NCBI GenBank assembly: GCA_963762395.1
Contig: CAVXKL010000001.1
Coordinates: forward strand, 1-64,000
Direction: 5' to 3'
Origin: JAJZKE01 sp963762395
GTDB taxonomy: Bacteria > Patescibacteriota > Saccharimonadia > Saccharimonadales > UBA4665
DNA: 64,000 nucleotides
Below are positions 37,523 to 48,290 of the stretch, one piece after another; within the stretch, counting starts at the first letter, position 1; the number at the start of each line of letters is the position of its first letter. Both the position numbers and the translations under genes were made by a program. The notes under the pieces were generated by a model. It saw only the letters and a list, made by a program, of their open reading frames with translations. It made no database searches and was not told where the DNA came from.

Positions 37523-40013
37523 ATGCCGCGCGCGGCACACCTCACGACGAGGAACACCCCCGTGCGATCTTCTGCAATCGATTCGAGCACAGCCAGGCAG
37601 GGCCGTTCCTGCGTATCGCTGCCGCGCCGCCTGTCCCCTGGCAAGTGGATCGTCTTCCTGGCGATGGTGCTGGCCGCTCCGAGCACGCCTGGCGGCGCAG
37701 ACTGCCGCACAAAGCGCCAAGGGCCAGGCGCCTCGGTCTCGACTGTCCCCTTGGGACGATTCGTTCCCAAAGACAACCTGATCCTATACGTCGAGTTCGC
37801 CGGCACAAACTCCCACGCCGACTCGTGGAAGAAGACCGCAGCTTATCGGATGCTCAACGAGACGCCGCTGGGAGAGATGCTCGAAACCGTCGGCGGCCAG
37901 CTCCTCGACAAGGCTGCTCGAATTCGTTCCCAATCACACGCTGAGCGGTGCCGAGGTCGTCAAGCTCTCAAGCACGCGGGCACATACGGGTGTGTCGTCG
38001 CGATCAATGCGAACCCCAAGGGCGGCGAGTCGGCTCCCTTGCAGGGCACGATCGTGCTTCGCGGCGGCGGCGGCAAGGAGATCCGTGCCGTCACGAGCCG
38101 TCTACTCCGGCGGTTCATGGGGACGGCCTCTCCCAAGATCGAGCAGAAGGGCGCAGCGCACGCTGATTGTCGTACCGGGGGCGGCCCCAGCTTCTGGCAG
38201 CGCTCCCACGGCGGCTGGGCGTGGTGGGCCGAGCAGACCGATCTGGTTGTTGCGTTTCCGGCGCCGGCAGGTGCCGACGCGATCATCGCCGCCATCGACG
38301 GCAAGGCTCCGAGCGCTCTGGAACACCCGTGATCCAGGAGCTGACCAAAACGGAAGGGACCTTCGAGCCGGTCTGCGTCGCCTTTGCCGATCCGGTCAAC
38401 TGCCCGGACACGCCCGGTGGGTTCCACGAGCCCTGCTCCGCAAGCTGGACTCCGAGTGGGGCGTGAGCAGGCTCGACTACCGGTGGGGGTTCGACGGCGA
38501 GGCGCTCGATGGCGGTCACGCGACTGGCTGCTCCCAAACCACGCAAGTCGCCGCTGGCGATCTTCGACCAGCCGACTTTCGACAAAGACGAGCCTGATGC
38601 CGCGGCCGGATGGCGTCGAGTCGTTCATCGAGCTGTCGATGAGCCCCAGCCAGGTGCTGGAGGCGATCCTCGCAGCTCGGGCCTCCCGATGAATTCAAGG
38701 CCCAGTTCGACGACTTCGCCGAAGCCGTCAAGACCGCGGGAGATCTGGACGTCAAGAAAGACCTGCTGGCTCTACGTTGGGCCCAGGATGATCGCCTACA
38801 TCGGGGCTGGCCAGTCGGCGACGACCACCGACGATTCGCTCGAGTCGGCGCTCAAGAACGGCTGGAGCCCGACCGCGGCGTCTCGCTTGCTCGAGGCGGC
38901 GTTTCCCAAGCTGACGCTGGTCGCCGAGGTCAAGAAGCCCGACGCCTTCGGCAAGGCGCTCGACGCGGCCATGATCGCGATCAACAACGAACTCAAGGCG
39001 CAGGCGATCGAAAAGGCGCGGGAGAAGCAGGCGGCGGGCGATCAGGGCAAGGGGGCTGGCGGGGGCCGAATGGCCGGGCCCGGTGGAACCACTCGCCGAG
39101 CGGTCGCTCAACGAGACCCCGGCGCCGTCGTTCACGCTCATTCCGTCGACCGGTCAGGTCAAGACGTTCGTGCTGATGACTCCCACCGATTCGCCGATTC
39201 GATTCGGCCCATCGAGCTTTCGTCCCACGATCCAGCTCGATGACAAGTACATTGCGTTCGCTGTTTCACCCGACGCGGCCCGGAGCGGCCCTGGCAGCCG
39301 TCCGGAGGAAGGATTGGAAGCCCTCGGCCAACCTCGAGAAGGCGTGTGCCGACGCGCCTTCGAACCTGGTCATGCTCGGCGTCACCGACGTGGCCGAGAG
39401 CTTGCCGTCGCTTTTGGCCAGCCTGCCCGGCACTCTCCAGACGATGATCAACACCTCGATCGCTGTAGCCAAGGCCGATGCCGGCGCCGGGGCAAAGAGG
39501 GCACCGGTGATGGCACCGCGGCCGGCGCCGGAGGTGCCGGGCCAGGTCCGGGCGGCTCGTCCCGGGGGACGCGGCGGGATGATGGCGCGCGCCGGCGGAC
39601 CGCGCTACGCCCGCCGCCGCAAGGCGCCGACGAACCTCCGGGCGGCAGCGGCTCGGACCCTCGCGACGGTCGTCACTTCAAGGTTGATGCCGACAAGCTG
39701 CCCAAGTCGACGGATTTGAAGCCGCTCGTCTTTCCCAGCATGCACTCGATCAGCGTCACCGACGAGGACATCCGGTTCGTCAGCCGAGCGGCGTTTCCCG
39801 ACCTCACCGTGCCGATCGGCCTGGTGCCGCTGGCGTTCGTGATGCCGCTCGATCCGGGCCGCGCTCGACAAGCTACCGGCCGCGCCGGCCAGGACGCACA
39901 AGCGGCGGGCGCCGGCACGCAGCCCGCCGCGACCGCGCCGGCAGCCGGCGCTCGCGAGCCGGCGAAATCCAAAGCCCAGCCGCCCGGCGGCGTCGGGGCC
40001 GGCGTGGGGCTGA
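37523..40013 (+). CDS. large hypothetical planctomycete protein (many frameshifts)
   Basis: A hydrophobic segment (WIVFLAMVLAAPSTPGG) is followed by LGRFVPKDNLILYVEFAG, KTAAYRMLNETPLGEMLE, LKHAGTYGCVVAINANP and TDLVVAFPAPAGADAIIAAIDG; after several shifts, LESALKNGWSPTAASRLLEAAFPKLTL, a Gly/Ala/Pro-rich stretch, and LKPLVFPSMHSISVTDEDIRFVSRAAFPDL. The order reads as one protein of about 800 residues. I recognise no domain beyond repeated alpha/beta segments. The likely stop is at 40011-40013. Confidence 0.55.
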
Positions 40014-40066
40014 GAAACGAGATTCACTCCGTTCACCTTTCGTCGCATCTGACGGAGGATCGTTCC

Positions 40067-40518
40067 ATGGAATTCGTGCAAGAAGTGACCGCTTTCTCGA
40101 GAACAAGCCCGGCCGTCTCGCCAAGATCTGTTCCGCACTCGCCCAGGAGAAGGTCGATATCCTGGCCCTCTCGGTCATGGAGACCGACGGGCCCAGCGTG
40201 CTCAGGTTCGTCACGAGCGATCTCGACACGACCAAGAGCGTCTTGACCTCGCTGGGGACCGAGTATCGCATCGCCGAGGTGCTGGCCGTCCAGCTCGAGA
40301 ACCGCACCGGATCGCTCGCCAGGGTTCTGGAACGGCTGGCCGAGGAACATATCAACGTCGAGTACGCCTACGCGTCGACGACGCAGGCCCCGGGCAAGGC
40401 CCTGGGTATCTTTCACACGTCCAACCCCAAGCGCGCCGCCAAGATCTTGAGTGACGCCGCGAGCTCAACGTCCGGCACCGCGCGCGGAGCAGGCCGTCGC
40501 CCCTTGCACTCGAGATGA
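40067..40518 (+). CDS. ACT-domain protein (one or two frameshifts)
   Basis: Start ATG 40067 after GGAGG. Two ACT domains: FLENKPGRLAKICSALAQEKVDILALSVM (read after a one-base shift near 40,090) and VQLENRTGSLARVLERLAEEHINVEYAYAS. Tandem ACT proteins of about 140 residues bind amino acids and act as small regulators. The C-terminus beyond IFHTSNPKRAAKIL may be off frame. Confidence 0.8.
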
Positions 40519-40583
40519 AGCCGGCTCGAATATCGCGCCTGCGAGGCAGATCTCCGGGGCGCAGAGCCCGCGGCACGGAGACA

Positions 40584-41759
40584 ATGTCACCCGTGAAGAA
40601 GCGAAAGGTCCGGGTCGCCCTCCGGAAGAATCGCCAGAACCGGACGCGGTCCAACGACCTGACCCGACAATTCCGCGACGACGACCAGGCCGCCGCAACC
40701 TCGCCCGCGGTCGATCGTGTTCGACCCAAGGGCGAGCTGTCGCGGCACCGGACGATCATCGAAGACGCGAGCGAATGCCGGGGACCGCGAGACCGCTGCC
40801 CGAGGGTTCCGACGCCGCCGCCAGGCGCGCGGTCGACACGTCGACATGCCTGCGCGGGCCGAGTCATTCGGGTGCACGGGCTGGTCTCCATGGTCCGCGA
40901 TGACGAGCAACGGTCCTATTCGTGTCATGTCCGTCGCTTGCTCAAGAGCCTGGAGATCGACGGCCGCAGCGTCGTGACCGTCGGCGACCACGTCTGGTTC
41001 CGTCCCGGATCGGCCGCCGGCGCCGACGGGTTGATCGAGAAGGTCGAAGCCCGCCGCGGCGTGATCACACGCGGATATCGCCATCGCCAGCACGTCATCG
41101 CCGCCAACGTCGACCAGGTGCTCATCGTCTCGGCATTCGCCGAGCCCGGCCTGAAGCTCGGCTCTGATCGACCGCTATCTCGTCTCGGCCGAGATCGGCG
41201 GTGTCCGTCCCGTGATCGTGCTCAACAAGTCCGACCTGGTCGACCTGGCCGCCTACCAGTGGGTGATCGGCCTGTACGCGCTCTGGGCTACGAGACGCTC
41301 GTCACATCGGCGACCGACGGCCGCGGTCTCGATCGCCTCCGCGAGCTGCTCTCGTCCGGCGTGACCGCGGTCACCGGCCAGAGCGGAGTCGGCAAGAGCT
41401 CGCTCTTGAATGCCATCCAGCCCGGTCTGCACCTCAAGGTGCGTGAGGTGTCGGACTGGACCGCCAAGGGCAAGCACACCACCACGACCGCCGAGCTGAT
41501 CGACCTCGAAGCGGGCGGTCTCGTCGTCGACACGCCCGGGCTCCGCCAGTTCGAGCTCTGGGGCACGGTGCCGGGCGAGCTCGAGGGTCACTTCGTCGAG
41601 TTTCGCCCCTACATCCCCCACTGCCATTTTCCCGATTGCTCTCACACCCACGAAACCGGCTGCGCCGTCAAGGACGCCGTCCATTGCGGACAGATCCACG
41701 CCGCACGGTACGAGAGCTATCGCAAACTCTACCAGCAACGGCCCCTGGACGAAGAATGA
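40584..41759 (+). CDS. rsgA: ribosome small-subunit-dependent GTPase A (frameshifts)
   Basis: Circularly permuted GTPase that checks 30S maturation. An N-terminal basic KKRKVRVALRKNRQNRTRSNDLTRQF and an OB-fold (SYSCHVRRLLKSL to DHVWFRPG) precede the G motifs in permuted order: G4 LNKSD (about 41,222), G1 GQSGVGKSS (41,378-41,404), G3 DTPG (41,528), then the C-terminal zinc site CHFPDCSHTHETGC. The frame shifts near 40,760, twice between 41,160 and 41,280, and returns, so all domains are present. Start chosen at 40584 by conservation of the basic N-terminus. Confidence 0.85.
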   Translation: MSPVKKRKVRVALRKNRQNRTRSNDLTRQFRDDDQAAATSPAVDRVRPKGELSRHRTIIEDASECRGPRDRCPRVPTPPPGARSTRRHACAGRVIRVHGLVSMVRDDEQRSYSCHVRRLLKSLEIDGRSVVTVGDHVWFRPGSAAGADGLIEKVEARRGVITRGYRHRQHVIAANVDQVLIVSAFAEPGLKLGSDRPLSRLGRDRRCPSRDRAQQVRPGRPGRLPVGDRPVRALGYETLVTSATDGRGLDRLRELLSSGVTAVTGQSGVGKSSLLNAIQPGLHLKVREVSDWTAKGKHTTTTAELIDLEAGGLVVDTPGLRQFELWGTVPGELEGHFVEFRPYIPHCHFPDCSHTHETGCAVKDAVHCGQIHAARYESYRKLYQQRPLDEE

Positions 41760-41863
41760 GCAAGAGCCCGGCACCTGAACCAGCCAGGCCGCCGGGCTCT
41801 TGTAGTTGACGCGGAACTCATCGGACTGATTCGAGTTGCGGACCCGATTGCTTGGTTGCCGCC

Positions 41864-42312
41864 TCACGAGCTCTTGAGCGTGATCTTCTTGGGACGCGCC
41901 TCGGGATGCTTGGCCAGCACAATCCGCAGCACACCGTTGGTCGAGCGTCGCCTCCACTTGTTCGGAGTCTACGGTCTCCGGCAGCGTGATCGCTCGCTCG
42001 AACACGGCCGAACGTCCGGCCGTTGAAAAGGTAAACCCGACCCTCCTCGTCGCTCCGTTCGGCCTTGATCGTCAGCACGCCGTTGTGGACCGTGGCTTCC
42101 AGGTCCTTCTCGCTCACTCCCGGAAGATCGGCCTCGACGTAAACGTGATTCTCGTCCTGCCAGATCGACCACGGCAAAGATTGAGAGCCCCCCATCGGAC
42201 GAAGCCCTTCGCCATCGGTCCCGAAGAAGTTGTCGAACAGCGAGTCGAACCGGCTGAACGGAAATGCGGCGAGTGGAGACGCGGCAAAACCGATACGACG
42301 GACTGGCAACAT
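41864..42312 (-). CDS. Hsp20/alpha-crystallin small heat-shock protein (two frameshifts)
   Basis: ATG 42312 after AAAGGAG. The alpha-crystallin domain starts at SIWQDENHVYVEADLPGVSEKDLEATVHNGVLTIKAER and continues FNGRTFGR, then in a second frame FERAITLPETVDSEQVEATLD, and in a third TNGVLRIVLAKHPEARPKKITLKSS with the stop at 41864. All blocks of the family (PGV, GVL, ALPxxV, GVLxIxLP) appear in order, so the shifts at about 42,005 and 41,950 look like single-base errors. ATP-independent chaperone. Confidence 0.85.
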
Positions 42313-42880
42313 GTCTCGAACTCCTTTGTTCGGTATACGGGTCGCAAACGAGAGAATCGAACCATGAATGGCGACCCACTTACCCATGGTTCTCTATATC
42401 AACTCACGTATGAGGGTACAAAAGCAATGGGCGTGCCAGTTCTGATTGTAATTCTAAATAGTTATAGAATGTGGATTTAGGGATTATCGTGCATTTGCGC
42501 CGTCGCCCTGGCGACTGCCACTTGTGGTTCCGAATGTCCGCAAGTTGCCAATTTGGCATCTCTGTTTATGTTGACCACATGTCCTGTCATTTCTGTCGGA
42601 TATTGCGTCTCGAGCGAAGACTGCCATTTCTGGGACTGTTGGCTTGACGCGTGCGCACGGTCAGGTTTGCGGAGACGCGATAGCGTGTCGTTTTCCGACT
42701 CGTTGAGTACAATCCGAATTCCTTCGTAGAAGAATTGCTTGCCGGCTCCGAAATGTATTTAGCCTGGCAGATAGATTCATTGATCGACCGGCCTGATCAC
42801 GGCGAACTGGCAATCGAGGACGGGAGATTGTCTGCCCGCGAGCGTGGACGAATCGGTCTGGAGCCAAAGAGGGCGAACGC
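42313..42880. other. region without a recognisable gene
   Basis: Contains only the upstream region of the Hsp20 gene (to about 42,480) and degraded sequence. I see no sigma-54 site or CIRCE element in it. Confidence 0.4.
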
Positions 42881-44021
42881 ATGCCACCGCGAAATGAGGC
42901 ATCAGTTGGAGGTTTTTGGTGTTGGCCACGCACGGAGAGCATCCATCGCAGGTCCGCTGCGAGGAGCCGGCTTTCGAGGTTGGCCGGCGAGCTGGCTATT
43001 GTCGCGATCGTGATCGTCGCTCTGGCGGCTCTGATCTCGACCGTGGCGATGAAACGCTCGGACGAAGCATCGGGCGGCACCAGCCTCAAAGACACAGGTC
43101 CGGTCGGCGAAGCCGTGGCACTGTCGCCGGACGGCAAGACCTTGGCTTCGTGCGGCGGGACCAATGCGTTGCGGCTGTGGCGATTGAACGGGTCAGACGA
43201 AGAACGAGAACTCGATCCCTTGGTGTTGCCGCCGAATTCGGTTCCCGTAGCGGTCGCGTTTTCTCCTGACGGAACGCTTCTGGTCGCCGCGGGGCATGAG
43301 TGCTTGGCGGTCTGGCGCCGCGAGCAAGGGCGTTACGTACCCTTGGTTCAGAAGGGAGGCCAGACGATACCGTTGCCTCGCGATCTCGCCGAGCGGCCGC
43401 GCGTTGGCGCTGGGAAACGATGCTGGAATCGTCAGCATCTGCGAGCTGCCGGACGCTCGCGAGACAATTGGTCGTGCGCGCTCACCATCGCGCGGTCAGG
43501 AGCGTCGCGTTCTCACCCGACGAGTGCCGCCTTGTGACTTCCGGTCAGGATCGTCAAGTCCTGCTCTGGGACGCGACGAGCGGAGCGTTGCTGCGGCAGT
43601 TGAGCCAGCCCGGGGAGAAATCCGGTACAGCTCGTCGCCTTCGCTCCCGACGGTCGGAGCGTTGCGGTGGGCGAAGTTGACGCCGAACGCCGAGGATGTT
43701 GTCCTGATCGATCCCGAGAGCGGCGTGGTCCGATTGCGACTTTCCGGCCAGGAGACGGGGACGAGTGCGCTGGCCTTCTCGCCGGACGGCCAGACTCTGG
43801 CCAGCGCGGGCCTCGATCGGTGCATCAAACTGTGGGACCTCAAGTCGGGCAAGGAGGAGACCACGATCAGCGATGGCGTCGGCCATCGTCGAATCGCTGA
43901 CTTTTTCCAGGGATAGCGATCTCTCCTGGCGTTCGCCGGCTGTGATCACAGTGTCCGAGTCTGGGACGTGAATCGATTGCGGTGGTCGTACGTGGTCGGG
44001 CGAACGCCGCTGAAAGCGTAG
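42881..44021 (+). CDS. WD40 repeat protein with membrane anchor (several frameshifts)
   Basis: A membrane helix (LAIVAIVIVALAALISTVAM) is followed by propeller blades: AVALSPDGKTLASCGGTNALRLW, VAFSPDGTLLVAAGHECLAVW, then in shifted frames SVAFSPDECRLVTSGQDRQVLLWDATSG, LAFSPDGQTLASAGLDRCIKLWDLKSGKE and CDHSVRVWD before the stop at 44019-44021. Second anchored WD40 gene in the window. Likely an exported or periplasmic scaffold. Confidence 0.75.
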
Positions 44022-44116
44022 TCGACGAGGGAGTGAGCATTGGTTCTCACGCCAGCCGATTCAGGGTAGACTCGGGCGCGGGCCGAACTTGGCCAAGCGA
44101 GCAATCGTGCCATTCG

Positions 44117-44780
44117 ATGCGCATCCTGGTCGTCAGCGATCTTCACGGGGATCTCGAGTCGGCGAGCGCGAGCATGCACGTCGGTTCGTCCCGACTTGAT
44201 TCTTTCCTGCGGAGATTGGGGCGACAGCGACGGGGTGAGCGAGCCGGAGTTTCAGACGCTTCATTGAGGCCGCCCCCGTATACACGACCTTCGGTAATCA
44301 CGACTCGCTCGAGCTGCTCGCGCGGCTTTCGAACCGCGACGGCACACCGGTGTTGCTCGCTCAGGGCGAGGTACGCGACGTGGGAGGTCTGCGGCTCGCC
44401 GCGATCGGCGGCATCTGGGCCAAGTCACATAAGAAGGATGTATTACGTGACGGATGCCGACGTGGCTCTGGCGGCGGCTCGAATCGCGCGCGCCGGTCCA
44501 GTCGACATCCTGCTGACCCATGGCTGTCCGATCGGCCTGGCGGATCTGACGCCCGCCGGGCGGCACGGCGGCCAGCGGTGTTTCCTCGACGCCTTCAAGA
44601 CCGTCCAACCGCGCCTGCACCTCTGCGGCCATCTTCATCTGGCGCAAGAGCGACATTCTCAAGGACGGACGCAAGGTGATGAACGTCGGACTCACGCCCG
44701 AAGGCTCGATCGTCGTCGTCGAGTATGACCCGAAAACGAAGTCACTGGACGCACGCCTCGAGACGCTGCCGCATCGATAG
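44117..44780 (+). CDS. metallophosphoesterase (frameshifted)
   Basis: ATG 44117: MRILVVSDLHGDLESAS gives the first metal motif DxH; a second-frame block VYTTFGNHDSLELL gives GNHD; VDILLTHGCPIGLADL gives the TH motif; and LHLCGHLHLAQE gives the final GHxH. All five metal-binding blocks of the calcineurin-like superfamily are present, in three frames. End at 44780. Close to the YfcE/MJ0936 group of small phosphodiesterases. Substrate unknown. Confidence 0.8.
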
Positions 44781-44789
44781 GTTGGTAAC

Positions 44790-45068
44790 TCAGGGCTTTT
44801 GCGAGAGCAGCGTCGTGACGTCGACCGTGAATCCAGCGAGTAGCTTCGAGCTGGCCGTCGTGCCTTCCGGGAACACCCCGTATTCGGCATACTCCTTCTT
44901 GCGCGGCTTCAGGACGAGGACGGTAGCAGTCTTCTTTTGGGGGTCGACGATCCAGTATTCCGAAATGCCCGCCGCGGCGTATTCGATCCGCTTCGTCTGG
45001 ATATCGTGCCGGCGGTTTCGGTCACTCACGACCTCGATCACCAGGTCGGCTCTTCTACCCATGCCCAT
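44790..45068 (-). pseudogene. C-terminal half of a Uma2-family nuclease-like protein
   Basis: RADLVIEVVSDRNRRHDIQTKRIEYAAAGISEYWIVDP is the core of the Uma2/DUF820 restriction-like fold. The N-terminal half (about 90 residues) is missing: upstream, the sequence runs into the stop of the KAP-like gene with a 14-base overlap. A partial copy, probably inactive. Confidence 0.7.
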
Positions 45069-46528
45069 AGCCGCGGTCGAACGCTTCGAGGTCGCGCATG
45101 TAGGCCGCGTAGGTCGTGCGGAAGGTGTCGTAGTCGACGCGTCCAGCGCGGGCGTCTTCGGTATGGCGGTGGCAGTGCTCCTCGATCAGCCGATGCAGGA
45201 ACTTGAAGAGGTGCCGCGGCGTGCGCAGGTTGCCCAGTGCGTCCTTGAGATAGTCGTCGCTGATCGCCTCGTCGATTAAGCGGCGGAGGCGCGGGGCTTC
45301 GCCGTTGGCCGACGGGTCGGGCCGGCACGCTCGCAGCCGATCGCTGGCCAGGTCGTAGAGCGACGGGCCGGTCCAGCGGAGCGGCTTGATCATGTTGAGC
45401 TTGTCGGGCCGTGCCCGGTCGTAGAACTCCTTGTTTTCCTTCTCGAGGTAATACGCCAGCTCGATCGGTAGCAGGAGCTTGACCCCGATGCCCGGGTGGC
45501 GGAGAAACTTATGGTCGAGCAACGGCCAGATCAGCGAGCGCATCTTGCGAGGGTCGCCCTCGACCTGCTGCGGTTCATCGACCCGGTCGATCAAGACGAC
45601 GATGCCTGTGTAGCCGAGCGTGCGCAAGACGCCCTGGAGCTTTCGCAAGAGCTCGTACCGCTCTTCCGCGCCGCCGCGCGACGCCGTCGGCAGCGGCTGC
45701 CCGCCCAGTTCGGTCGGCTTGAACCAGAGCAGCTCCCAGCGCAGGGCCGACGGGTCGCGGCTCAGGACCTGGAGGCCCTTGCGGATGTCTCTGGCAAACC
45801 ACTCCGCGCGCGCCAGCCGCCATCCCCAGTAGAGCCAGCCGGCCGCGAGGGGCACCAGGAGCCACGGCAGGACGCTCAGCCCGCGCAGACCGGGAAAAAC
45901 GACCAAGAGCGCGATCAAGAGCAAGCTCGTGCCGAAGCCGATCTGCAAGTCGCGGCGGGTCCACAGCGGGCGAAAGCCGGACCGGCGGCGCAGTCGGCTC
46001 CAGCGACCCGCCAGCGGCTCTCCTGTCGAGGCGTCATAGAGAGCCGCCAGCAGCAACAGGTCGCGCCGCTGGTCGAGGCTGAGCACTGTCAGATCGATCT
46101 TCTCCGCCGTCAGCGAGTCGACGAGCTGAGTGACTGCCAACGACAGGATCGCGTCCATGTGGTCCTGCAGTCGCCACGTTTCCAGAACCTGATCAGTGCT
46201 CTCGGCTCGGCGGGCCAGCCGGCAACTGTCGAGATAGGGGTTGAAGTCATCATACGAGACGACCAGAACCCGCTCGGCCGGGTGGGACTGGTTGTACTGC
46301 TTCGAGCTCGGCACTGGCCTGAAGCCGAAGAGCCGTCTTGCCGCTCCCCTTTTCGCCAAAGACCAGAGCCGTGGACGGATCGGCCGGGCTGCCGAAAAAC
46401 TTGTTCCACGCCGGGTGGTGAATCGTCGCCATGCAGAGACGTTTGAATACTGTGTCCGTCTGAGCATCCTCTTCGCTGAACGGGTTGCCGGTGATGCCAT
46501 GGTGCCGCAAGAACTGTTCCAGCTTCAT
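45055..46528 (-). CDS. KAP-like membrane P-loop NTPase (one frameshift)
   Basis: ATG 46528: MKLEQFLRHHGITGNPFSEEDAQTDT, then Walker A FGEKGSGKTALRL (about residues 57-69). After a shift near 46,330 the frame to 45055 continues with VVSYDDFNPYLDSC, two adjacent membrane helices (IGFGTSLLLIALLVVFPGL and VLPWLLVPLAAGWLYWGW) inserted in the NTPase domain, and Walker B GIVVLIDRVDEPQ, then helical C-terminal segments. Transmembrane helices inside the P-loop domain are the KAP hallmark. KAP proteins are linked to defence or membrane signalling; no partner is evident. Confidence 0.75.
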
Positions 46529-46757
46529 TCTCGGCAGTGCCTTTCCTCTGGATTGATGCGCCCGGAAACCATGGCCACTGGTCTCGATCCGGACGTCGTC
46601 GATCATGAGCGTGAGCTTACCGCAGCTCTCTTCGTCTTACCCAATTCGGATATTGGAGGCAATCTGAGGCGGTTGACGGTGCCGGCGCGTGGTCCGTACG
46701 ATGCGATTAAGTCGGTCGGGCCGGCAAGTTGCGTTCCACCTTGGGAGCATTCGCGTT

Positions 46758-47623
46758 ATGTTGCGTCGTCTGCGTCGTCGGAAAGGCTCGCCGTTTTTCG
46801 CCACGCTCATGCTGGCGGCGTCTGGACTGCAGTCCGACGGACCGGGGGCCGATACCAAGCAGACCGCTCGCGAATCGCGGCGGCAAGCGACCTTCAGTTG
46901 GCACTCCCCAAGCTGATCGAGCGATTCCAAGTCAGGACGGGCATCGAGGCGACGCCGATCTTCGGCGCATCCGGGCGACTGAGCGAACAGATCCGCCAAG
47001 GCGCACCGTTCGACGTCTTCCTGGCCGCGAACGAAAAGTTCGTCCGCGACCTGGCCAGCGAGGGAGTCGATCGAGCCCGACTCGGTGCGGATCTACGCGA
47101 GAGGGACGCTCGTGCTGGCGGTCTATCGCGATGCGGGCGAACGTGTTCGCACCCTGTTAGACCTGACCAGGCCCGAAGTCAAGAAGATCGCCCTCGCCCA
47201 GCCGCAGACCGCGCCTACGGGCTGGCGGGGAAGCAAGCGATCGAGCGGTCCGGACTGTGGGACACGCTCGAGCCCAAGATCGTGTTCGCCGATTCGGTGC
47301 GCCAGGCCCTGTTGTACGCTCAGCGGGGCGATGTCGAGGCGGCGTTTGTCGGTCGAGCCATCGCCAATGTCCCAGAAATCCGCGTGATCGAGCTCGACCC
47401 ACGTCTGTACGACCCGATCATCCAGGCGCTGGGAATCGTGTCGGCGACGCGTCGGCCCGCCGATGCCGGACGGTTCGCCCGGTTCGTGCTGGATGAAGAA
47501 GGACAAGGCGTATTGAAGGAGTTTGGCTTCGACCTCTGGCGCAAGAGCGGCCGATCGAGCCGGCCGGATCGCAGCGCGAAACCGCGAAATCGGCCGCACC
47601 CACGCCGTGACGGGCTGACATGA
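46758..47623 (+). CDS. modA: molybdate ABC transporter, substrate-binding protein (frameshifts)
   Basis: A short hydrophobic N-terminus (FFATLMLAASGLQSDG) is followed, after a shift near 46,880, by AAASDLQLALPKLIERFQVRTGIEATPIFGASGRLSEQIRQGAPFDVFLAANEKF, which is the ModA fold. The C-terminal half (KIVFADSVRQALLYAQRGDVEAAFVG and IIQALGIVSATRRPADAGRFARFVLD) lies in two more frames. Periplasmic molybdate/tungstate receptor. Its stop overlaps the modB start by four bases (ATGA). Confidence 0.85.
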
Positions 47624-48290
47624 GCGAACTTGGTCCTTTCTGGCTTTCGATCCGAGTGGCGTCGCTGGCGACCGTGGTCATCGTCGCCGTCGGTTTACCG
47701 CTCGCGCTCGCGCTGGCGCGGCTGCGTTTTGCGGGCAAGGCGCTCTGTGGCCGGCGTCCTAGTCCTGCCCTTGGTCTTGCCGCCGACGGTGCTGGGTTAT
47801 TACCTGCTCGATCGTGCTGGGTCGACGAGCGCCGCTGGGCCACTGGCTCGAGCACGCCTTGGGCATCACGCTGGTCTTCCACTGGTCGGGCGCGGTGGTG
47901 GCTTCGGCAGTGACGGCGTTTCCCCTGTTCCTCCTGCCGGCGCGGGGCGCCTTCGAGGCGATCGACCCAGCACTCGAAGACGTGGCGAGACTGCTCGGGC
48001 GGCGCGAGCTGTCGGTCTTTTTCTCCGTGACCTTCCCGCTGGCCTGGCGCGGACTTGCGGCGGGGATTGTTCTGGCTTTTGCACGCGCCCTGGGTGACTT
48101 TGGCGCGACCCTGATGGTCGCCGGCGATATCCGCGGCGCGACCCAGACCGCGGCGCTGGCGATCTACGACGCAGTGCAAGTCTATGACACGGCACGCGCA
48201 GGCTGGTTGACCCTCTTGGTCTCGCTGGTGTCGATCGTGGCGCTCATCTTCGTCCAGAGCGCCGCGCCGGCGCGAGGACTGACCCGGTGA
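47620..48290 (+). CDS. modB: molybdate ABC transporter, permease (frameshifts)
   Basis: The start overlaps modA as ATGA. MSELGPFWLSIRVASLATVVIVAVGLPLALALARLRF, then (shifted) VLVLPLVLPPTVLGYYLL, then VVASAVTAFPLFLLPARGAFEAIDPALEDVARLLGRRELSVFFSVTFPLAWRGLAAGIVLAFARALGDFGATLMVAG, which includes the ABC permease EAA-type loop. About five to six membrane helices. Two frameshifts, near 47,750 and 47,815. Overlaps modC by four bases (GTGA). Confidence 0.85.

Noticed and set aside
42313..42600. Sigma-54 or CIRCE element upstream of the Hsp20 gene
   Set aside because: A TTGGCA...TTGC-like stretch exists, but the GG-to-GC spacing is wrong and no CIRCE palindrome is present.
45496..46446. 316-codon plus-strand open frame
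   Set aside because: Low-complexity Gln/Arg-rich antisense of the KAP-like gene.
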